Assembly: GCF_042453785.1 (NCBI RefSeq)
Contig: NC_091671.1
Location: 39,261,001-39,325,000, forward strand
DNA length: 64,000 nucleotides
Reading direction: 5' to 3'
DNA from: Malus domestica
Taxonomy: Eukaryota; Streptophyta; Magnoliopsida; Rosales; Rosaceae
Notes under the pieces: model-generated
Database searches by the model: none
Told to the model about the DNA's origin: nothing
What the model saw: the letters and a program-made list of their open reading frames with translations, nothing else
In this document: positions 46,259 through 59,500 of the stretch, piece after piece
Numbering within the stretch: position 1 is the stretch's first letter
Layout: each line of letters begins with the position of its first letter
Made by a program: the position numbers and the translations under genes

Positions 46259-46377
46259 TAGAGGCATTTTTAGTCTCTTCGTGGCTACCATTACACGTGC
46301 CAGAAATTGAACCCACGACATCTCTTGTGGAAATACAGGCGAGAAAATTCGTCCTCAACACTGAGCTACCCCGTGTT
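46259..46377 (-). mobile_element. second type of tRNA-derived SINE
   Basis: On the minus strand: GGTAGCTCAGTGTTGAGG, an A box, and about 45 bp later GTGGGTTCAATTTC, a B box, then a body ending near AAAAATGCCTCTAAATC. Different in sequence from the SINE at 31832. Confidence 0.7.
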
Positions 46378-46847
46378 AGTTGTTAATGTAGTTTTTAATT
46401 ATTAGATTAATTCAATTTTTTTTAACCACTAGCGGCTTGTGATTAGCGAGGGAAAACATAAAGCATGTTTATGTAGTTTTCCATGTAGTTTTTAATTATT
46501 TGTAAGCACGTTTAAGAACTTATTATATTGTTTTGTTTTTTATTTCATATATAATCCGCAGAGGGCCAGGACTCCAGAGCCGTCCAAATGAACAACAATA
46601 ATCAATATTGCATGTAACATGCTCAAGCACTTTTGCTTTGCTTGCATATAAATTATACTCTATGATATTTTGATGAAAATCGATTTGACAATTCAATTTG
46701 TGACAAACCACCAAATTATACACGTTTAGAAATGCCCACATGCATACCCAAACACATGCACACGCACATATTGTATGTTTTAGTATGAGCCAAGCTGAAA
46801 TTTTGGTGGACTATTTTTTTAAGGTATTTGTCGATTTTTTTTCCTAA

Positions 46848-47195
46848 ATAAATAAGGAGCTGTGTAATTTTCTCATGAATTTTAATTTTAGTCAATTATT
46901 TTTCTGAATTTTTGTAATTGGTCAATTTTCTCACGAAATTTTAATTTTAGCCAATTCCCCTTTGAAGTTTTATAAGTGGTCAATTTTACCCCTGAGCTTT
47001 ATATTGTTTTCTTTTTCTTTCTTCTCTTCCTCTAGTTCACTCCGTATATTTTTTGTTTGAATTTAGAGTTTAGCAAGGAAATTAAAGTTCAAAGGTAATT
47101 GGAAAAATTAAAGTTCATGGAGATATTGACCAATTATAAAAGTTTAGGAGGTTATAGGCTAAAATAAAAGTCTATAGAAGAAATTGATAGCTCCT
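46848..47195. repeat. fold-back MITE, about 350 bp
   Basis: Left ATAAGGAGCTGTGTAATTTT. Right in reverse complement GTAAGGAGCTATCAATTTCT. TTTTA(A/T)TTTTAG follows in both. No coding sequence. 47196-47842 also shows nothing. Confidence 0.7.
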
Positions 47196-47842
47196 TACAA
47201 GTTTGGTTGGTGGGGTGGGGGGAGGGAAATCGGCCAATACCTCCTTTTTTTTTATACAATCGATATTTATACTGAATTTATCTAAACCACACAAAGAGTT
47301 ATGCGAATGTATAAAAGAGAGCACATTGCTTTAACTAATTTAACAAAATATGTCTACTTGGTAGACCGTTGAATAAGAATACATATATATTTTTTCAAAA
47401 CATAAAAAATATACATTTTGATTGTGAAATATCACGAGGTTGCAGAAAAGTACGTACTGAATCTGTGATGCTTCATAACCATATGGTAGCTGTATATATT
47501 AAAATTAATTTCTCACTTGTTAGGTTTAGAAATGTAGCCGCCACGTGATGTACAAATTCACTCAATTTGAAACACATGTATTTGTTTTTTATGATATTTT
47601 GGATACGGTCCCTAATCCCTAACACTCTTTGACTGAAACCTTAATGGTATTCAAATTTTGATCAAAGTCCCTTGACTTTGTACACCTCATTATATTACTA
47701 TTAATATTTATATTTTTATAGTTTTGACATTAATTGTTTGATATTTTATGAGATTTATAATCATATAAATTTAAAATCTCTCATTATAATACTATTAGAA
47801 ATGGCTACATTAAAAAAAAAATTCTAACATTTTGATTGAATA

Positions 47843-47929
47843 TGACACACTCAGTCCGGAAGGAGGGCATGCTGGTTACGTCACGTCACGTGACGGCCAG
47901 CATGCCCTCCTCCGGGACGGGGTGTGTCA
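47843..47929. repeat. 87-bp near-perfect GC-rich hairpin
   Basis: Left arm TGACACACTCAGTCCGG, GGAGGGCATGCTGG. Right in reverse complement TGACACACCCCGTCCCGG, GGAGGGCATGCTGG. Centre ACGTCACGTCACGTGACGG with a CACGTG palindrome. The right half, read reversed, matches the start of the element at 48318 (TGACACACCC, GGCATGCTGGCC). Confidence 0.9.
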
Positions 47930-47984
47930 GAATAAATGGATAGAAACTATGTAACAATAAGAAATAATAAATGGCAAAAGAATG

Positions 47985-48302
47985 TATCCATAGTGTTAAA
48001 AAAATTGGTACATTTTACAAAAAAAATGGGTACATTTCACATATAACAAAGTGGTACATTAATGAAGAAGAATGGGTACATTATAAATAAATTAGGGTAC
48101 AAATAAAGAATAAAAAATTATGAGTACAAATGAAATTTTAAAAAATATGGGCGCAAAAAGAAATTGATACATGGGTATAAATTAAAATTAAAAAGAAAAG
48201 ACTACAAATTAAAAAAAAAAGTTGCAAATTAAAAGTGGGTACAAACTAAAAATATAAATATATGATACAAAGTTTAGCCATAAAACATAAATATACCATA
48301 TG
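47985..48302. repeat. AT-rich GGTACA-repeat segment, left copy
   Basis: Irregular array of short units built on (G)GGTACAAA..AAA. Its last 200 bp are matched in order by about 50945-51150 on the other side of the LTR-type unit (CAAATTAAAA(G/A)TGGGTACA, ATGATA.AAA.TTTGGCCATAAA), forming diverged direct repeats. Confidence 0.75.
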
Positions 48303-49121
48303 TAATTTGTCACATCCCGTGACACACCCTGACCTAAATCGAGGCATGCTGGCCATCACATGAGGGTGACGTAGCCATGTGCACAGTGCGGAAGCAATAT
48401 TGATATAAGAAAATGCGAATAAACAAAAACCAAGCTAACTAGAACACTAGATAAGATAAAGTGCAAGTGCGAAATTAAGTGTGAGTTCACAATCAGAGCA
48501 TAAGTAGCCTAATTGCAGTCAAGCAGGACGAATACTAATTATACAATACTCAAAGGTGATCCTACATTGGTGATAATCTGTCAGAGCTGCCGTGAGTTCC
48601 TCATAAGCCACCAACAAGCACTTCTACCTAAAACTTGGAGGGGCATAAAATAGAAAATGTGAGTGGGCAAAAACAAAGCTTTTCAAAATCATTTCACTTA
48701 TCAAAAGTAGAAACCCCTCGCAGTAAAACCTGTATAATTCCCAGAAAATAACATACATGTAAATATATCTCAAAACCCTGTTTATGATAGTAAATCCAAT
48801 ATCATGCATGTCAAATATCTTAGCAGGAAATAAGTAAGTCAGGTGAAATGAATCAATATGAAATGGTACGTCAGCCAAAGTCACCTAACGTGACCTGTAC
48901 GGTTGAATCTATAACTCATCAACAAGTTCTCTGCACACAAGTCGGAACCACCTGAAGTGGTTTGTACAACATGCTAGGTGTAAATAAATATGCTCAAGTG
49001 CTACAATCACATGAAGGCTGTGCGAAAGTATTGCAAGTCACCTATGAGTCGGAACCACCTAATGTGGACTGTACGACAGGCTAGTACCTGCCTTGGATCC
49101 AAGGTGAGTGTGTGGTGCGGG

Positions 49122-49201
49122 ATGTGAACAATCACGTGAGGGCTAGACCCTATCCTCTGGCATGTGAACAATCACGTGAGGGCTAGACCCTATCCTCTGG
49201 C
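49122..49201. repeat. perfect 40-bp tandem duplicate
   Basis: Unit ATGTGAACAATCACGTGAGG, then GCTAGACCCTATCCTCTGGC, twice without a mismatch. Confidence 0.97.
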
Positions 49202-50617
49202 AGAGCACTAACACCGGGGTGCAAGATAACCATCTCTAAATGCATCTCAACACAATTACTCACTACCATCATTACCATTAATATACTCACTTGAAGCTTA
49301 CCTGGGCGTCCGCAGCATTGAACAACAATATATATAACCATACTAATGCACAATTAAACATAGAGATCATTTGATATGGCATTTCAACATATTAAACCAT
49401 TTAATTAAAGTTTCTAGGAAAAATACCAAGTGTGTGTGTATATATATACTGAAAACCAAAAACCCACTCACTGATATGTAGAAGGGTCGTAGCCCCCGAG
49501 TCTTGCTTGACTACGCTTGTCCTCTGGATAGGTCTCGCCTATATACGAAACAACTATTTAAACGTTATTTTTAAAGCACATAACCAAAACTAGGTAATAA
49601 CTTCTCATACATTGCTCAATTGAGGTGTTTAAATATATCACCGTGGCCTACTCAACCTCAGGAACATCCCCATATTTTTAGAAAAAAATTTTGACATCCC
49701 ACGCGCCCTCACGCACCGACCAAGGCATGGCCACACGTGCAGGCACACCAAACAAAATAGTTAACGCCGTTAGGGAATATTCTGTTAAAATATAGAATAT
49801 GCCGTTAAAGATGCATGACGCCATTAGGAATATTCCATTAACTTTGACGAAATATTCACCTTCTTCTCTGGCGAGTCACCGGATTCCGTCACCATCGCCG
49901 TCTGAGTCACTGGAAACTAGAAAAACTTAAAACTTCAATATCTCATCCATTTCTCAACCAAAATCCATGAAATTTTCTCCAAAATGAAGCTTAGGATGAG
50001 AGGAACAAATTTACCACTTTTAGGTCCTAAAACCCACTAAATCTTGTCGGGAAAACTTCGATAATCCGGTCACCAACTCACCAAACCCGAGCTTCCCAAC
50101 GTTCAAAACCTTCCAAAATTCTTCCTTGAGCTTCATGAAGAAGTTCTAAGGCTTACTAGAACCTTAAAACTCGATGAAACCTCTGCGATCACACTTGACG
50201 CATTGTACCTCACATTAGAGCCTCTGGTTTCTCGGGTTTCTGAGGTTCTTCCTCCAAACAAATGGTATAGCTCTACTCCTGAGCTTGCAAGGAACTTGAA
50301 AATAGTCTCCACGAACTCAATATGTGAGAGATGGAGTTGGTTGAATGATGATCGTATGGGTGTACAGACGAATAGGAAAATCTGAGAGGGAGGTGAAAGA
50401 GAGGGTCAACGGGATGGGTGTGTGTGTGTGGTCCAACTTGCAACCAATCAAACAAAACCTTAAGTCCTTTAGTTCTAATTGGGTCCAATTAATTAGGAAT
50501 ATACCTAATTGGTCCCTTAACCTTAGCCCATTTACACACACACATAACTCAACGCTCAAGGGTACAATCGTCATTCCACGCAATTGAAGACAAAATAGAT
50601 TATTTTTTGGGACGGGC

Positions 50618-50911
50618 TGTCACATCTCGACCTGGGCCCCCACCACATCCCGAGCTCGATTCCGCCATAGCATGATATTGTCCGTTTTGGACCCCGACCA
50701 CACCATTACGGTTTTGTTTCTGGGAACTCACATGAGAACTTCCCAGTGGGTCACCCATCATGGGATTGCTCTCACGCGAACTCACTTAACTTCGGAGTTC
50801 CAATGGAACCCGAAGCCAATGATCTCCCAAAATGCCTCGTGTTAGGTAGAAATGAGAATATACATATAAGGCTTACATGATCCACTCCCCTGAACGATGT
50901 GGGATGTAACA
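50618..50911 (-). mobile_element. Cassandra TRIM LTR carrying a 5S rRNA-like promoter
   Basis: On the minus strand it runs TGTTACATCCCACATCG ... GATGTGACA. In its middle (about 50725-50800) are 5S rRNA-like blocks: GGAACTCCGAAGTTAAG, GAGAGCAATCCCATGATGGG and TGACCCACTGGGAAGTTCTC. These correspond to the A-box to C-box control region of 5S genes, the hallmark of Cassandra elements. No second LTR or internal domain is adjacent, so it is a solo LTR or part of the composite unit. Confidence 0.88.
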
Positions 50912-51150
50912 TAATTTTTCTATCATTGATTAATTATACAATGTCACATGACGGTAAACACATGGACACAAATACAAATAAAACTTTTAAAAATTTGGGC
51001 ACAAAGAAATTAATATATGGGTACAAATTAAAACAAAAAATAAAATTGGTACAAACTAAAGAAAATTTGCAAATTAAAAATGGGTACAAACTAAAAAAAA
51101 TGTATGATAAAAAATTTGGCCATAAATATAAATATACTAATTGTAACATT

Positions 51151-52163
51151 TTTAACACTAAAGGAGTATATTTAAAAATAAAAAATATTTTATTATTGAA
51201 ATAATTAATGATGTTATTAATACCATCAAAAATTGAAAAGGAATAAAGTTTAATTAATGGAGCAACAAAATGAGTGATGAGAATCTAATTTCTCCTTCTT
51301 TTTTTTATTAATATATTTAAAGCAATATATATTAACTATATCGTCTACTCATGTGACAAGTCTTAACACTTAAAATATATCATAACACGTGAAAAAATAC
51401 ATCATGTGAGAAGTCTATACGAAAAAGAAAATTTCAGGTTTGCATGCAGCCAAATGGCCTACTACGACTTTTGCATTCCTGTCCACAAAATCTTACTTGC
51501 ACATTAATTTCTGGAACGACCTTGAGAGGCATTGGGAGAGAGAGAGATGGCGAACCAGTCCTATAGGGATTTTCATATATCCACAAATTAACCGACAATC
51601 CCAATCGGGACTATGTCAATATAATACTATCTTGGCACGCATATGGTGAAAACACAACACAACTTTGGTATTAATAAATGATAAAGTTATTTGGATACAC
51701 ATCATATGTTTTTTTAATATGTGATCGAGAATGTATCAGCAAATGTGTCGCTTTTATACTTCTAAAACAAATAGCACATCATTTGCACACCATTATTAAT
51801 TTGGAGAGAGATGCTATACATTTGTCCTCAACAGATCCGTAGTTTGAAGATGCTATTACGATAAAAAAAGATAAAAATAAAAGAACCGGATATCAACTTT
51901 GAGGTTGGCAATGAGAATCATGCATATATATAAATCTATAATAAATAATATTTTGAGTAGAGTTTGGGTTAAATAGCTAGTTGTTAGGAAGAAGGGAAAT
52001 CAATAAGGATCGTATCCGTACCAAAGTGCATAAACATGATTGTTTTTTGTTTTTATGGATTGAATTCGATTCAAATTGGGGACATAATTTTTTTCTTTTT
52101 TAATGAGACTATATGTAAAGCGCTATTTGCAGTAATAAATAATATTAAACAAACTAAAATCAA
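51151..52163. other. intergenic, no gene seen
   Basis: AT-rich. The open stretches at 50899-51204 and 51440-51649 are Lys/Asn-rich or short and have no family resemblance. Confidence 0.45.
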
Positions 52164-52410
52164 GCAACAACAACAACAACAATGTCTTATGTCTTATCCC
52201 ACCAAGTAGGGTCGCCAGTATGAATCTTAGAATGTCATTGTGCTCAGTTTTGTATCAAGTCTTTCGTTAGCTTCAAGTACTCTATATCTTTTCTTAGAGT
52301 ATATTTCTAAGTTTTCTTAGGTCTTCCTCTATTCCTTTTGTCTTGAGCTTTTGTCTCATAATCGTATATCCTAACCAGAACATCTGTAAATTTTTTGTTC
52401 ACGTCTACAA
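52164..52410 (-). mobile_element. RTE-type LINE 3' end
   Basis: (CAA)n then TCTTATCCCACCAAGTAGGG. The minus strand gives the RTE tail (CCTACTTGGTGGGATAAGAC(A)TTG repeat). Same family as 32405-32640 and the 38-bp tail at 6878. Confidence 0.8.
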
Positions 52411-52903
52411 ACAAACTAAAATCATAAATTAATAAAATGTTTTTATAATCTACCTATACTGGCATGAAAGGGAAAAAAAAGGAATAGAATAGAACAAAGG
52501 AGGTAGAAAGCCTAAAATTATCAACTACTACTTTTTTTCTTTCGAGCACCTTATATCATAGAGATTTTACAGATCATGAAAAGGAATCGATTTCTTCTTT
52601 AACTATCTTTTTCCCAAACCTCACGGCCGTGAGCAAACCACATGATGACATGTTCGATCATTTTAATTGCGTTTTCACAATAAATGGGAAAAAAAATGCA
52701 ACCACTTCTGGTACAAGTTTAAATGGTCCACGTTACATATGTGTGAGTCGTGTACATCTTCCTCCTCCACCATCCAAATTTAACAAAAAGTAGTACTTGT
52801 CACAAGCTCAAGCACGTTCGAAGTAAAGGGGTGGTCTCAGTTTTTGGACGAATGCAAATATTCTTTTATATCTTCATGATGTCCTAGGGGTTTCGAGAAA
52901 GAT

Positions 52904-53073
52904 GAGAGATTTTTCAGTATGACCGTCACACGAAGTGGTACATCACGTGTCCCTATATAAATAGTATGTTATGTGTGTTAAAATGTTAATAATTTAAAAA
53001 TTAAAATTTTCCACCATTTGCATAAAAACACGTAATGAACCATCTGTATTCCTGTCACAACTAAAAATTTCTC
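52904..53073. repeat. fold-back MITE, family B
   Basis: Left GAGAGATTTTTCAGTATGAC. Right in reverse complement GAGAAATTTTTAGTTGTGAC. Core AAAATGTTAATAATTTAAAA as in the other copies. Confidence 0.8.
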
Positions 53074-54818
53074 AAGAAAGAGAGGGCCGGCGGAACCATA
53101 CAAGCTAGGGTGGGCACTCTAACCCAAATGTGTTTATGAAAAACAAATTGCACAAGAAACTCGTTTCAACGAAAATAAGACAATCTCACCTAAGCAAAAG
53201 TTAGCCAATTACATCAAAGCAGCTCCCAAAACGACTCCAGTCAATAAATGGGAGGATTCGGAAAAAAATAAATTATAACCCACCTCTGAGAAAATTTCAG
53301 GAATCCGCCTTTGTGGGTAAGATCCATATTATAGGTTACATAAGATCAATCTTCGACTAAACGCCATAATTTTAATTTTAAAATGTGGAATATATGTAGT
53401 AACCACTTACATAATATTTACCAATGTGTTCATCCAACTGTTTGACCTAAACTCTGAGATATTGGAGCATAAGTAACTAAAGTTCTCATGCTTGAAATGT
53501 CACATCCCAAATGGAACCCTAAAAGTTGGCATGCACAGTGAATACGTAAGTACATATACGAAATCGATATATAGAATTTTGTCCTTATTGATCATCAAGA
53601 TAATTGGTCCCCTCTAACTAAGTATATGCTAAATTATATATACATAAATATCAAGAGGATTCTCTCAAAAATGAGACTTTTCATAAACTCTCTGTCATAT
53701 CATGTTAATGACACAATGTTATAATGTAGCACGTGAATTAACGTTAAATTGTGAAATGACATAAAATCTATAAAGAGTCAATCTCTGATAGATGTCGTTT
53801 AGCATTTCTCTTGTATATAATATTGATATAGACTGATGTTCATCGTAAAAGGAATACATGCATGTAGAGTTTCTATTTGTACATGAAGTTTAGAAGATAA
53901 CAAATTGCGTGAAAGTTGAAATTGAATTTTGACTTTTCTACAAAGTGCTTTTGTGGGTCTCCATCCAAATGGCACACTTTCTTGGACATCCCTGGACCTC
54001 TCAAGTCTCATGTGCACCTTCGATTTTGAGCTAAAAAGGCAAATGGAATCATGGCTTCTTTTTTTCCCACTATTAAAGATTAAGCTTAAGCTTGGCTTCC
54101 TTGCAAAACTTGGCCATACAATTATTTTTATTTTATAACAATTCTGCCATTATTACGAAAAAAACTTACATGTCACAAATGCATTGTTATTATAGTTGTG
54201 TCAATAATACAATATAATTGTATTTTTTATGTAACATTGACATAACACAATAATATTATACATATATTCAGTGGCGAATCTAAGAAAAACTATTTGGAGA
54301 GTCACATGTAAAGTTCACACAGATTTCTTAGATATATTTTTAGAAATATGATCTAGCCAAAATGATGTCCACGCTTCAAAGGGGCTACACCCAAATTATC
54401 CATATAAATTTACTGGAATTCGAAAGATCAACTGCCTCCTTGCCCCTTAGTGAGTCTGCCACTACACATACTATATAAATTACTCTCATTTGACAGAATC
54501 TAATAAAGGTTAAAGCCCTTTAAAGTTAATTTATTCACTGTTAATTTGCTTAAAGGAGGCGAAGGCGTTGTCATTCCTTTTCGAAACAAGAGCTTTGTAT
54601 CCTAATTGGAAGATTAGAAGCGTAATTTTATTCATTTGCCATACTATCAAGGAAAGTGACAGGTATACATAGATATTTATACCCAAATTGGATTCTCTAA
54701 CCCTTTTTAAAACACATAAAGCACATACAAATATGTTAAAGTGCGCAGGCGACACGACTAAAAATGCTCTTGTTAAAAAGATGTATACCTTAGAATGTAG
54801 AAAAAAATATATATAATA

Positions 54819-54999
54819 GAATTCATTTGGAAGTTCTTTTAAACTGACTGAAATCTTTTCAAAGTAAATGTTTTTAGGTTACATAAGCACTTCAAGTGCT
54901 TCTTCAGGATTCACTTGCATTTTTACTAGAGATTAGTTTCAAAAATATTTTCATCAAAAGTGTTTCCAGCCATTTTAAAAACACTTCCAAATAAGTTCT
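54819..54999. repeat. MITE, family C
   Basis: Left ATTTGGAAGTTCTTTTAAAC. Right in reverse complement ATTTGGAAGTGTTTTTAAAA. Inner arms CAAGTGCTTCTTCAGGATTC and AAAAATATTTTCATCAAAAG are shared with 60752-61009. Confidence 0.75.
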
Positions 55000-56553
55000 T
55001 ATACTTTTTATATGTTGGAGAATAAAATTTCAAATAAAACACAGAATAAAATTTTATTAAATAATTTAACAAAGATGTTTTGTGTGGCAAAAATGATGAC
55101 ATTAGAATATCAATTAAAGACCACATAATTAAATTTGAAATTAAATCTACATTGCGTACTAAAACAAAAATGGGATATGTTCTCATGTGAATGTAATGTC
55201 AATCAAATGTTTTATGTGCATTATAGTTGGTACTCTCTGTATTCCGTAAACATAAAGATTTAAACTCACATGGATTGACAGGTAAACATCAATTAGCTTA
55301 TGAAAGAAGCTGCTGATTTTGTTTTCATGCAAAATTAGAGCAATAAGACTGACAGCAAACATTATTGAAGAATAAGAAAGGTTCTGCACTAAAATAATAC
55401 AAAAAGGGAAAAAGCAATAAGCCGATTGCTTTGCAAGTGGCTTTTTTTATGAGCAGTTTAGTTTTAGCCAGCCGGCTTGATTTGGCAGTCCACTACTGTC
55501 TTTTATGGTGGTGGATAGTGGTAACTGCTGAGAATCTATCGACCATCCATCCATGTCTTCGGTGGAGAGTGGAGTCTGTGGACACAACAAAGAAGAAGGC
55601 ACAAACTGCTAACCCTAAAACTTTAAGGCACCGCCCTACACTCTCGGAATCACACAACTTTCCGTCCTTGTCTACAAGCCAACAATGGAGCTCTCTCATT
55701 CGACCCTACCACCCAAAAACGAACTTTGCCGATTACGGGGCTGCTTATACCACATATATGGCATTTTCTGGGTCGTCTTGTCGTAAAATTTGTTATGCCT
55801 ACTTATAGTGATGTCAAATAGCATTATGGGCAAAACCACCTCTTGTGTTTCTATTTTGTTTTGTTTTTTTGATAGATGCATCAACACATCTTTGTTTTTT
55901 TTTTCTCCAAAGTTTAAATAAATATAGTTAGTTAAGAGTATTCAGTCTTGTATCTGAGCTCTTAATAAATTTGGTTTTCCCTTTTGGGACTATTAAATAT
56001 TTCAAGGCCGGGCAAAGGTGGATCATAAAACCATGAGTTGCTCCTGGTGTGGTCTGAAAAGGTAGGCAAAGTCTGTTGATTTCGTTGAAATCGACCATTC
56101 TTGTTCCACAAGACATGAAAACTTGATACAACGAGGATCAGACGGGCTTCTTATATTCTTGGAGATTCTTACAATCTACGAATTGATGTGCGCCATAAAG
56201 AATCACACTCCTAAGAGGAAACAATATCCAATCGTATATATTATCTTGGATTCTCCTGGTTTAATACAGATTTCATATCCTAAAAAGTTTCCCTCCCAAC
56301 TAGTATAAATACCCTCGTCTAGGGCATAATTATGGTAACGTAATTCACTAGTACAATGCATACTCTTTCCTTATTCTCCTGCCAGCCACTCATTGGGTCT
56401 TAGTATTGCTTTACTAACTTAACTGTTGGAGAGCTTTTTGTCGGTATGACACCGGTACCCAAGACCTGTCCGATCACGGTTATTCGCTTTCTTATAGGTT
56501 ACTGGAGTTGCACAGATCTTTCGTCTGCAATGGTGCATGAATTTGGTTCAACA

Positions 56554-59500
56554 TGAAGAGAAAGTTACTCAAGTAACTCAACATAATAGTAATAACAAAC
56601 AGTTAAAAGTTAGTTAGGAAAATTACCACACTTGTAACTTTCCTTTACTCTGTTAGTCTATTGTATTTAGCTTCCATATAAATACTCTTGTAACTTATCC
56701 TTTGGTGAAATGAAAATCATTTCTCAATATGGTATCACTCGCCTAAAAGTCTACCGACTAAGATCCTTCGTACGCTTCCTCTCATTTTCTTAGTCACCAA
56801 ACAGGTCTCATTCCTGTCATTTTCTCTCTGCAATCAACAATCTATGGCGGCCAATTCTTCGACTTCTTCTTCCCCAGTGATTGCGCACCATCCTTCTCCT
56901 CATGTGCTTGCTGATCCTCCTTCTTCTTCTCCAAATCCTCATCCTTCGGTTCCGCTGCCCACAAACCCTAATTCTTTAATTCAGGCCTCGATCAACTCGA
57001 TTACGATACACAATATCGGCAGCATGATTCAGACTAAGCTCAAGCGCCATAACTATCTTGTGTGGCGATCTCTCTTCGAGCCGATCTTTCGTCGCTACAA
57101 ACTTACCGGTATTGTTGACGGATCTGAACCTCCACCGCCTCAGTTTCTTGCTGATGATTCTGGTCGATTCACCTCTGTTCCTAATCCAGACTATGAATTG
57201 TGGTATGAGAAGGATCAGAACATCATTATCTGGATCAATTCCACCCTTTCGGAAGATCTGATTCCTTTCACTGTTGGCGTTCAATCTGCGCGAGAACTTT
57301 GGCAAAATCTTGCACGGCGGTTTGGCGGTGTATCTCGTTCTCACATTCATCAACTCCGTTCAACCTTGCAATCTGCCAAGAAAGGTTCATCTTCTATTTC
57401 GGAGTATCTCCAACGCATCAAAGAGGCTACTGATGCTCTTGCCGCCGCTGATGCTCCTGTGGATGATCATGATCTACTTCTCATCATTCTCAATGGCTTA
57501 CCTGATGAGTATGATTCTTTTGTGGATTCTGTTCAGTTTCGACTTGCTGATACTACTGTTGATGATCTTCACGGATTTTTGTTAAGTAAAGAAATGGCTC
57601 TTGCTCGCAAGCATTCCACTCAAGGAACAAATTCTGCACCCTATCAAGCTTTTCAGTCTGTTCCAGCGTCTTCACCTCCACTCTTTCCTACACCTCAGGC
57701 GTATATTGGTCAGCCTCCTCCTTCCTCTAATTTCAACAGAGGCAATTTTCAGCGCAATAATTCTCAAAGGAATTATAATAATCGCAATCGATACACTCGT
57801 AACCACATCAACAAGAATGTTTCTAATCGTGAAGGAAATCGTAGTGGTGAAGGATTTCGTAATGGTGCTCGGTTCTTTAACAATAATTCCAGGAATGTTC
57901 CTTGTCAAATCTGTGAAGACACTGGTCATCAAGCGATTGACTGCTCCAATCGTATGAATCCCAATTTTCAAGGCCGTATTCCACCAGCTAAGCTTGCTAT
58001 GTATGCTCGCTCAAATGCATCTTCTTCTCCTCCGTGGCTACTTGACTCTGGAGCAAGCTCTCATATGACTAATAACCTCCAAAATCTTTAGAATCCACAA
58101 CCTTACAATGGCCCCGATAAAGTCTACATTGGAGACGGCCAAGGTTTGCCGATTCTCCACTCTGGTTCCTCGTTACTTCATACTCCTTCTGCTACTTTTA
58201 AATTACAAAATGTGTTGCATGTTCCACACTTGAAGCATGATCTTGTTTCTGCAAATATGTTTCTTAGAGACAATTGGTGTTCCTTAACTCTAAATCCTTT
58301 TGACTTTCATGACAAGGATCTTACTACGGGGATGATGCTTTTTAGAGCTCCTGTTCGCTGTGGTCTCTATCCCTTTTCTGCATCTTCTCAGTCTTCATCA
58401 AAGCATCATGGTCTTACTGCACTCAAGGCATCACAACACACTTGGCATCAACGTTTGGGGCATCCAACGTTCAAGACTTTGCAATCTGTGATCTCAAAGT
58501 CTTCTTTGCCTTTATCTACTATTGTCAAACAATCTTTCTGTTCGAATTGTGTTTTAGGCAAATGTGCCAAGTTACCTTTTCAGAATTCTATTTGTCATTC
58601 TTCTAGATCTTTAGAGTTGGTTCATGCGGATGTTTGGGGTCCCGCTCCCCTGTCTTTTATCAGTGGATATCGATTCTATGTCATATTTGTTGATGACTTT
58701 ACTAAGTACACTTGGCTGTATCCTCTCAAACATAAATCAGAAGTATTTCAAGTTTTTGTTCACTTTCAAGCTCTTGTTGAAAATCTGTCTGGTCACAAAA
58801 TTGGAACTTTGAGATGTGACTCAGGGGGTGAGTTTATTAGTACTCAGTTCAAACAGCATTTGTCCAGTCATGGCATTCATCAACATTTTAGCTGTCCACA
58901 CACTCCTCAGCAGAACGGGTGTGCAGAACGGAAACACCGACACATTGTGGAAACAGCCAGGACACTACTTATTGCATCTCAGGTTCCTCATCAATTTTGG
59001 GTAGAAGCATTTCTCACTGCAGTTTATCTCATTAATCGGCTTCCTCCAACTGCTAAATCTTCACCCTGGGAGCAATTTTTCAAGAAGAAACCATATTATA
59101 CTCAACTGAAAATCTTTGGTTGCAGCTGCTATCCTTGGCTCAAGCCATATACACAGTCCAAACTTGACCCCAAGAGCAAGTTATGTGTTTTTATTGGCTA
59201 CAGTTTGGTTCACAAAGGTTACAGATGCTTAGACCCCTTCACCAATAGAGTGTATGTCTCCCGGCATGTCTACTTTGATGAAACCACATTCCCATTTCAT
59301 AATCCCTCTCTTGTTTCACAGCTACCCTCTTGTGCTTCCTCCTCAGTCAATCCTTCCTCATTTTCCCTTACCTTTCCCAACCTTTATTCTTCATCCCCTC
59401 TTACTCCTTCTATTACTCAAGTAACTCAACATAATAGTAATAACAAACAGTTAAAAGTTAGTTAGGAAAATTACCACACTTGTAACTTTCCTTTACTCTG

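Larger units (their letters stand above)
48308..50911. mobile_element. LTR-type composite unit flanked by TAATT
   Basis: Starts TGTCACATCCCG and ends GGGATGTAACA, so its termini are inverted (TGTCACATCCC against TGTTACATCCC). The 5-mer TAATT lies on both sides (48303-48307 and 50912-50916). The first 2.3 kb resembles a long LTR of plant retrotransposons but has no coding domain I recognise. The last 294 bp are a Cassandra-type LTR in reverse orientation. A 40-bp tandem duplicate is at 49122-49201. The open frames 50203-50587 are not convincing. Confidence 0.6.
52411..56553. other. long gene-free stretch
   Basis: 4.1 kb without a recognisable gene. Contains a family B MITE (52904-53073), a family C MITE (54819-54999), and otherwise AT-rich sequence. 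The open stretches 55431-55808 and 56123-56308 have no domain and atypical composition for coding sequence here. Confidence 0.5.

Noticed and set aside
55431-55808. 125-aa open frame
   Set aside because: No domain, antisense frames of similar length, AT-rich gene-free surroundings.
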